Source: Morella rubra
Taxonomy: Eukaryota; Streptophyta; Magnoliopsida; Fagales; Myricaceae
NCBI GenBank assembly: GCA_003952965.2
Contig: CM025850.1
Location: forward strand, 2,355,580 to 2,419,579
Length of the DNA stretch: 64,000 bases
Reading direction: 5' to 3'
Shown: positions 59,012 through 64,000 of the stretch, one piece after another
Position numbering within the stretch: the first letter of the stretch is position 1
Layout: each line of letters begins with the position of its first letter
Program-made: the position numbers and the translations under genes
Notes under the pieces: generated by a model
Database searches by the model: none
Told to the model about the DNA's origin: nothing
What the model saw: the letters and a program-made list of their open reading frames with translations, nothing else

Positions 59012-61020
59012 TGTAATTATGAGCAATCTGTCATTTTAAAGAGCATTTGGCTTTGCAAATTAGTGTCTAGCTAATTTTTAGATTTACTATATCGTAAAAT
59101 TTTGGACCGACCAGAACAGTCCCGAAGTCCTTATAATCTTTTTTATTTTAAGGGTAAGTAATAATTATAAACATCAAGGGATCTACATGAATGTTCATTA
59201 CACATATATATAGAGGCATATTCATCAGATCATGTGCCATTGTAACATAAGACAAAGTGATGCAAACTGAGATCCGCAAGCTCGGCAAAGCCTGAAAATG
59301 ATTTAGTCCAAGGATCAAGAGGATAGTCTTGGGATGTCACTCAACTAGAGGTAGCAAAAGCAACTCAACGCTACTAATCACAGATGCCACTTGATGCGAC
59401 CAAGCCACACGCTTTATTGGTAAAAGTATGTCACTCAACTCAAAAGGAAAAATGACCAAAAAAAAAAAAAATTTACTACGTAATGAAACAAATGTCTTAA
59501 GAGTTAAAATATCTAAAAGATCCAAGGGCATAGAGCTACTTCCCACTCTTGCTATAGCTATCTTTTAGTGTGACAGTTCTATTGAACACGAGCTTCTCAG
59601 GAGTGTAATCTCTATCAACAACAAAATAACTTAGAATTGCATGGAGAAAATACATACTTGGCTTAGAAAATAAAAAAAATAAAAGGTAAAAAGCAAACAG
59701 TAAGCCAAAACATGGCTCAAACAGAAGAAATATGGCGCAAGGTCTCAAAATGTAGAAGATAGGAGACACAGAAAAGCTACATGCATAAACCCTAATGAAT
59801 GAGAAAATGCCAACTTGGTAAATGATAATAGAAAAAGAATTGGAACAAAAAGCTCAATTTTAACATAGCCCAGGAAGATCCATTAAAGAATCAATATTTT
59901 TATCCAGTTATGTTAGGTAGCACAATTCAATCTCTTACGAGCAAAGTTCACCTTAGTTCATATTTTATGTTGCACATCCAATATATTAGGTAGCACAATT
60001 CATAGATATATTTCCTGCTGCAAGAATATTCACAACAAAATATGCCACCGAGATCATGAGAAATTTTACACTCAAGGCAAAATGGAAGTGTTATCTGGAC
60101 ATCATCTATTTGTCAAAATATGCTACTTTGAAAAATGTTTCTATTTAATCATTTTAGTCCCAACGAATCTCTAAACAGCTTCTATATATATTTTATTCAC
60201 AGAATTCCTATTTCAAAAGTACCCCGTCCTGTTCCTAAAACGGTAGTTCTAAAAATCAAGAAAAGAGAAACTAGTACTGCCTTTGCCCTTTGGCCCCAAG
60301 GGATCCAGAGAATTACAATATTCATGCACAGGAAAAAGTAAAGCAAAAGATGAAGAAATTACAATATTCGCATACAGGAAAAAGTTATGCAAAAAAGGAA
60401 GAAATTACGTACATACATACAACATTGCTGGGCTGGCCTCGCCTGACTGCCGCTTGTATGTTTGACCAGCTTTATCCGTTGATGCTTTTATCTAATTATT
60501 TGACGAAAGATTCAATTAAAAAGTCATAAATCCTAATTACAAATCATAATTCTAATCATAAATTACATATTTATAATCAATAATTGCTTAATGATAAAAA
60601 TTCAAATCACATATTTATTATAATCAATTTCAAAAATCACAATTAAAATACATCATAATTGGAGGTTAGACAAGCACAGAGCAGCACTTTCCCAAAAATA
60701 ATGATAAAGTATTAAAATATACTTATTGAAATAAATCTGAAAAGAAAAAAATAATAGGAAAAGACTAGAAACCTCTATGTTTGGCTATGAAAATTTTTTC
60801 TAAATAAATTTTTCATAATTACTTTTTCATTGATTCTAATATTTTTTACAAATTTCAATAACTTTTTATAAATTTCAATAATTTTTAAAAACTTTTCACC
60901 AATTTTAAAAGAATCTACATTACTTGAAAAAAAATAAAAAAATTCATCAGAAAATAGTTTTACCCATCGAAACATAAGTTCTAGCAGCACTTTTCAAAAA
61001 GTAGAAAAATATCTTTGTTA
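59012..61020. other. Intergenic, nothing recognised
   Basis: AT-rich. A tandem pair of about 45 bases (AGAATTACAATATTCATGCA then GAAATTACAATATTCGCATA) lies at 60309-60400. No gene. Confidence 0.45.
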
Positions 61021-61029
61021 CATCATTTT

Positions 61030-61276
61030 CCGAAAAAAACGCTGGTACAGGTTAACCCTCTATGTGCTTTAGCGCCGTTTATAAAAAGAAAAAAAAAAAC
61101 GCAGCAAAAATTATCTTTACTAGCATTTTTCAACAAAATGCGGGTAGAAATATTGGATTGCAGCAGCGTATTAAAACCCCGCTGCTAATAACTTTATCTA
61201 GCATTTTAAAAGACGCTGGTAAAGATTTATCTTTAACTCATTACTTTAGCCGCGTTTAAACACGTGTTCTACTGTG
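61030..61276. mobile_element. Small CACTA-type MITE, right end
   Basis: The word pair ACGCTGGTA / TAGCATTTT recurs in opposite senses, and the segment ends GCCGCGTTTAAACACGTGTT then CTACTGTG. Read backwards the end is CACAGTAGAACACGTG, close to the CACTAGTAGAA start of many small plant CACTA-derived elements. Confidence 0.45.
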
Positions 61277-64000
61277 ATTCGTCAGCTCTTATACGGATGG
61301 ACGGTTCGATCAGATGATCAATCGAGATAATTTGAATCGTTCATTCAAGCTAGCTGGCCGGCGAATGAATATTAATGAAATTCGGCATATCAGTAATGGA
61401 TCAGGAACGATCCATCGTCAAATGAGATGATATTCGGACGTCTCATACCATGGTCGTACTACTATATCCTGACTATATATAAAAATAGATGTTAAGAGTT
61501 GGCTCCTAGCTAACTTAGAATTAAAAAACATGAATGATATACATTACAGTCTTACAAAGTTTAACACTGCATTTGTCAAACATAAATTTTAATAAAATTT
61601 TTCTTTTTCCAAACATATTTAAAAATTTTACTTTTACTTTTATTACTCGTGCATTAATTTTAATATCACCTCGTTTTTAACACTAATATAAAAATTTCAA
61701 CAAAATTTTGAAAACAAATAGGCAGTAAGTTTTCTAAACAATCCAAATGGGGATAAAATTATTTCTTTCCCTCTCTAACTTTCTAAACAAATGTTCCAAC
61801 AAAGTTTTTTGGTATGAATTTAGCCCGAATCGATGACCTGGCGTGCTGTTCTTTTGGGACCGAACAAGATCCGTCCGAAAACATTTTTTTTGAGACAAGA
61901 TTATTGGCACGACCCTAATCGGGACAAAAAAAAAATTCGTACTAAAAAAACTTTTGGTTCCTAAAAGAAAATATTGTTGAAGTAATTGGTCACAGTAGTA
62001 CTAGAAAAATATTCAAATAACTTAATTAGCACATGTTTACGATTCATAGTAATTTTATGAATTTTCTCAAATGAAGTCATGACTGTTTTTTTATTCAGCC
62101 TCCTAAATCAGGGAGGTAGATCTAATCTTCTAAAAGAAATGACTTCTTCTATTTATTTCTTGATCATTAAATTTTTCTACTTATCCCTTTAGACTATTTC
62201 TGCAAGGAACTTCTTCGGGGTCTTGTCATATATATATATATACCATTATATTTTCTGGCTTTTAGAGTAATTTGAATTTAAGGAGATATCTTTAATGTAA
62301 ATATATACTCAAATTAATACTGATAAATCAGTAAAAATAATTGAGAGTAATTTATCAAGACCTAAAATTATAGAGGTTAATTTTACAAAAATAAACTTTT
62401 AAAAGAAAATAATCTGATCTTAAGAAAATGATAGATGGTTTGTTGTCATCAAAATCAAATGTGAAATGGGGTTATCATATAACTTTAGAGCTAACAATTT
62501 AATTCCCTTTTTTGACTATAACAAAATATTCAATGATGCGTATATAAAAGAGATTATTTCAATTGCACAAATCTCTAAGCTCTCCCTTAGCGTGGGCTTA
62601 GATAAAAGTTTGATTTTTCAAAAATTATAATCAAGTTGAATTTCATAATTTATCATTGGGTAAGGTGTGGATATTACTGCCGACGAGAGAGTCGTTGTCT
62701 AGTTAACCAATACTCGGCCCATAGCCCATAGGGATAGAGTACTCAACCAAATGCAGAAACGCGGGGTGCATGGAACGAATTTTTCTCATTATTAAAAATA
62801 ATTAAAAAAAATAAATAAATCTCTCTTTCACCGAACTGGTCTGTTTTGGTCTTTTCACCTCATACTACTTTAAAATGCTGGATGATGTACGCCAAATAGC
62901 ACATATTTGTGATCGTAAACTTAGATCACTAGACTGGAGGTGGTTATATGGGTTAGTTTGGACGGGCAGTTTGCATGGAGGTTTTTACTGCCATGTGGGC
63001 CCCACATATAGACTCTAACTAACTGCTCGTTTAAAGTACGGCTCCCACCTAAACTAAACACACTCTTGGCAGCGTTCACAAATTGCGTGAATCTGGAGGC
63101 CCCAGTTCCGTTAAATTACATCTATGCCATTGCCAGCTCCACAGCTGATGTTTCTCCTCCCAATTGAGGCCCTCACTGACCGCCAATTTCAAATTTAGCT
63201 TTTCCTGTTCAGGCCAGACAAATTCCCAAAGGGATTCGTTAGTTTGTTGTCTTTTCTCTCTAAAATGTATTTTAAGGTTATATTTTTCCTTCAAAAGTTT
63301 GTGTTTCTACCTTTATAACATATTTTTGTTTTCTGAGTTATTGTCGGACAAAGTAGTACTTTAGATTCATTAAACATATTATATATATTGCCTCATCTGC
63401 TATATTAAAGAAGTTCCATTTTTAGTTGACGTAGATCATATGAGGTCGGTCCTGCAAGCAACCTAACCTAGACCTACATAGAAGTACTGGGACTCAAAGG
63501 ACACCTGTTCAAGTCAAAAGTATTGCCTTCAGCTCAGTACTGTCTGGAAATTCTTTTCTCTTGTTTCCTTTGTCGGTTAATCAAAATATAAAGCAGACCG
63601 ACTAAGTTGGCATAAAGAACACGGTGATCATATGGGCCCTCCACGGCCCCAACAAACCAAAAGCTTGGGGATTCGTTTGGTACAGCTATGTTGTTGTAAT
63701 GTTATGAAAGAAATTATGACATTTTCGTAAAGCCCCAGAATTAAGAAGCTAGCGTGTACATGACTGCCTAGCTGGGGCTCCCAGGATCCTTCTGTTGCTA
63801 TGACTCTTTCCAACATGCATATTGCTTCTCGTTCTCGTTCTCCCTCTCTCACATGCACAAAAATTATAGCACTGTGAGTGTGGAACTCTTCGTAAGAGAA
63901 ATCATGAAAGCTAACCAAAAAGGAGACAAAAAAAGCCTTGGAGGCTGGCATTCTTGTTGCAAAAAAGTGAGCGTATAAGTTTCGTCTTTGATTGGCCCAT
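61277..64000. other. Right-end intergenic region, no supported gene
   Basis: Short open frames (63076-63294, 63628-63951 minus) lack domains and splice logic. 61810-61990 has GGGACCGAA / TTTTGGTTCC words that may be ends of a small element. The edge may be upstream of a gene outside the window. Confidence 0.45.

Noticed and set aside
59337..59769. Hydrophobic minus-strand frames
   Set aside because: Phe/Leu-rich readings of A-rich DNA; no start context, homologue or splice support.
63628..63951. 107-codon minus-strand frame near the right edge
   Set aside because: Contains an EGEREREA stretch from a CTCTCT-type repeat, with no domain or conserved partner; not supportable as a gene.

Overview
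The window reads as nuclear DNA of a eudicot plant, probably woody. It is AT-rich, has GT-AG introns, TA microsatellites and a dense nested layer of plant transposons (Ty1/copia, Ty3/gypsy, CACTA, hAT, fold-back MITEs). Only four host loci can be supported. One assembly gap (28232-29183) is present. No tRNA, rRNA, CRISPR or prokaryotic operon was seen.

Layout. At 1-280 (minus) are the first two coding exons of a gene whose product starts with a mitochondrial-type presequence; the gene runs off the left edge. From about 1.9 to 39 kb the window is essentially transposon graveyard: a Ty3/gypsy pol fragment (1.9-3.35 kb); a nearly full-length but internally deleted copia element with LTRs, PBS, PPT and TTAGG target duplication (4342-11809); a CACTA 5' end (13150); copia LTRs; a region rich in TCCGGACG words with a broken transposon ORF (16.7-19.3 kb); a copia 5' LTR plus gag split by another LTR (19.3-22.3 kb); a CACTA TNP2-type transposase pseudogene with GATCGATCG-rich flank (23.4-26.7 kb); a second transposon-protein pseudogene (27.0-28.2 kb); and, after the gap, a CACTA element from 29611 that carries a solo copia LTR (32581-38187), which itself carries a complete-length hAT element (33059-37380).

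The right half is more gene-like. A two-exon gene at 40240-40947 encodes a secreted peptide with six cysteines. After a third CACTA piece, interrupted by a solo LTR (42655-44975), and a fold-back MITE cluster (45.7-46.45 kb), comes a tandem pair of bHLH transcription factor genes of the bHLH10/89/91 (tapetum) type. The left copy (48114-49864) has a one-base frameshift inside the bHLH helix and a weakened TATA region; the right copy (55555-57279) is intact at 493 residues. A roughly 0.94 kb tandem duplication follows the left copy. A 1.15 kb non-autonomous hAT element lies downstream of the right copy, and the last 5 kb hold no supported gene.

How parts relate: the bHLH pair is one segmental duplication with unequal decay. 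Many transposons here are paralogues of each other, so several insertions can be proved against an empty related copy inside the same window (copia at 4342, solo LTR at 43268, hAT at 33059). No clear undescribed system was found; the best leads are the frame-restoring cryptic splice donor in the broken bHLH copy, the six-cysteine peptide, and the long palindrome-bearing leader of the copia element.
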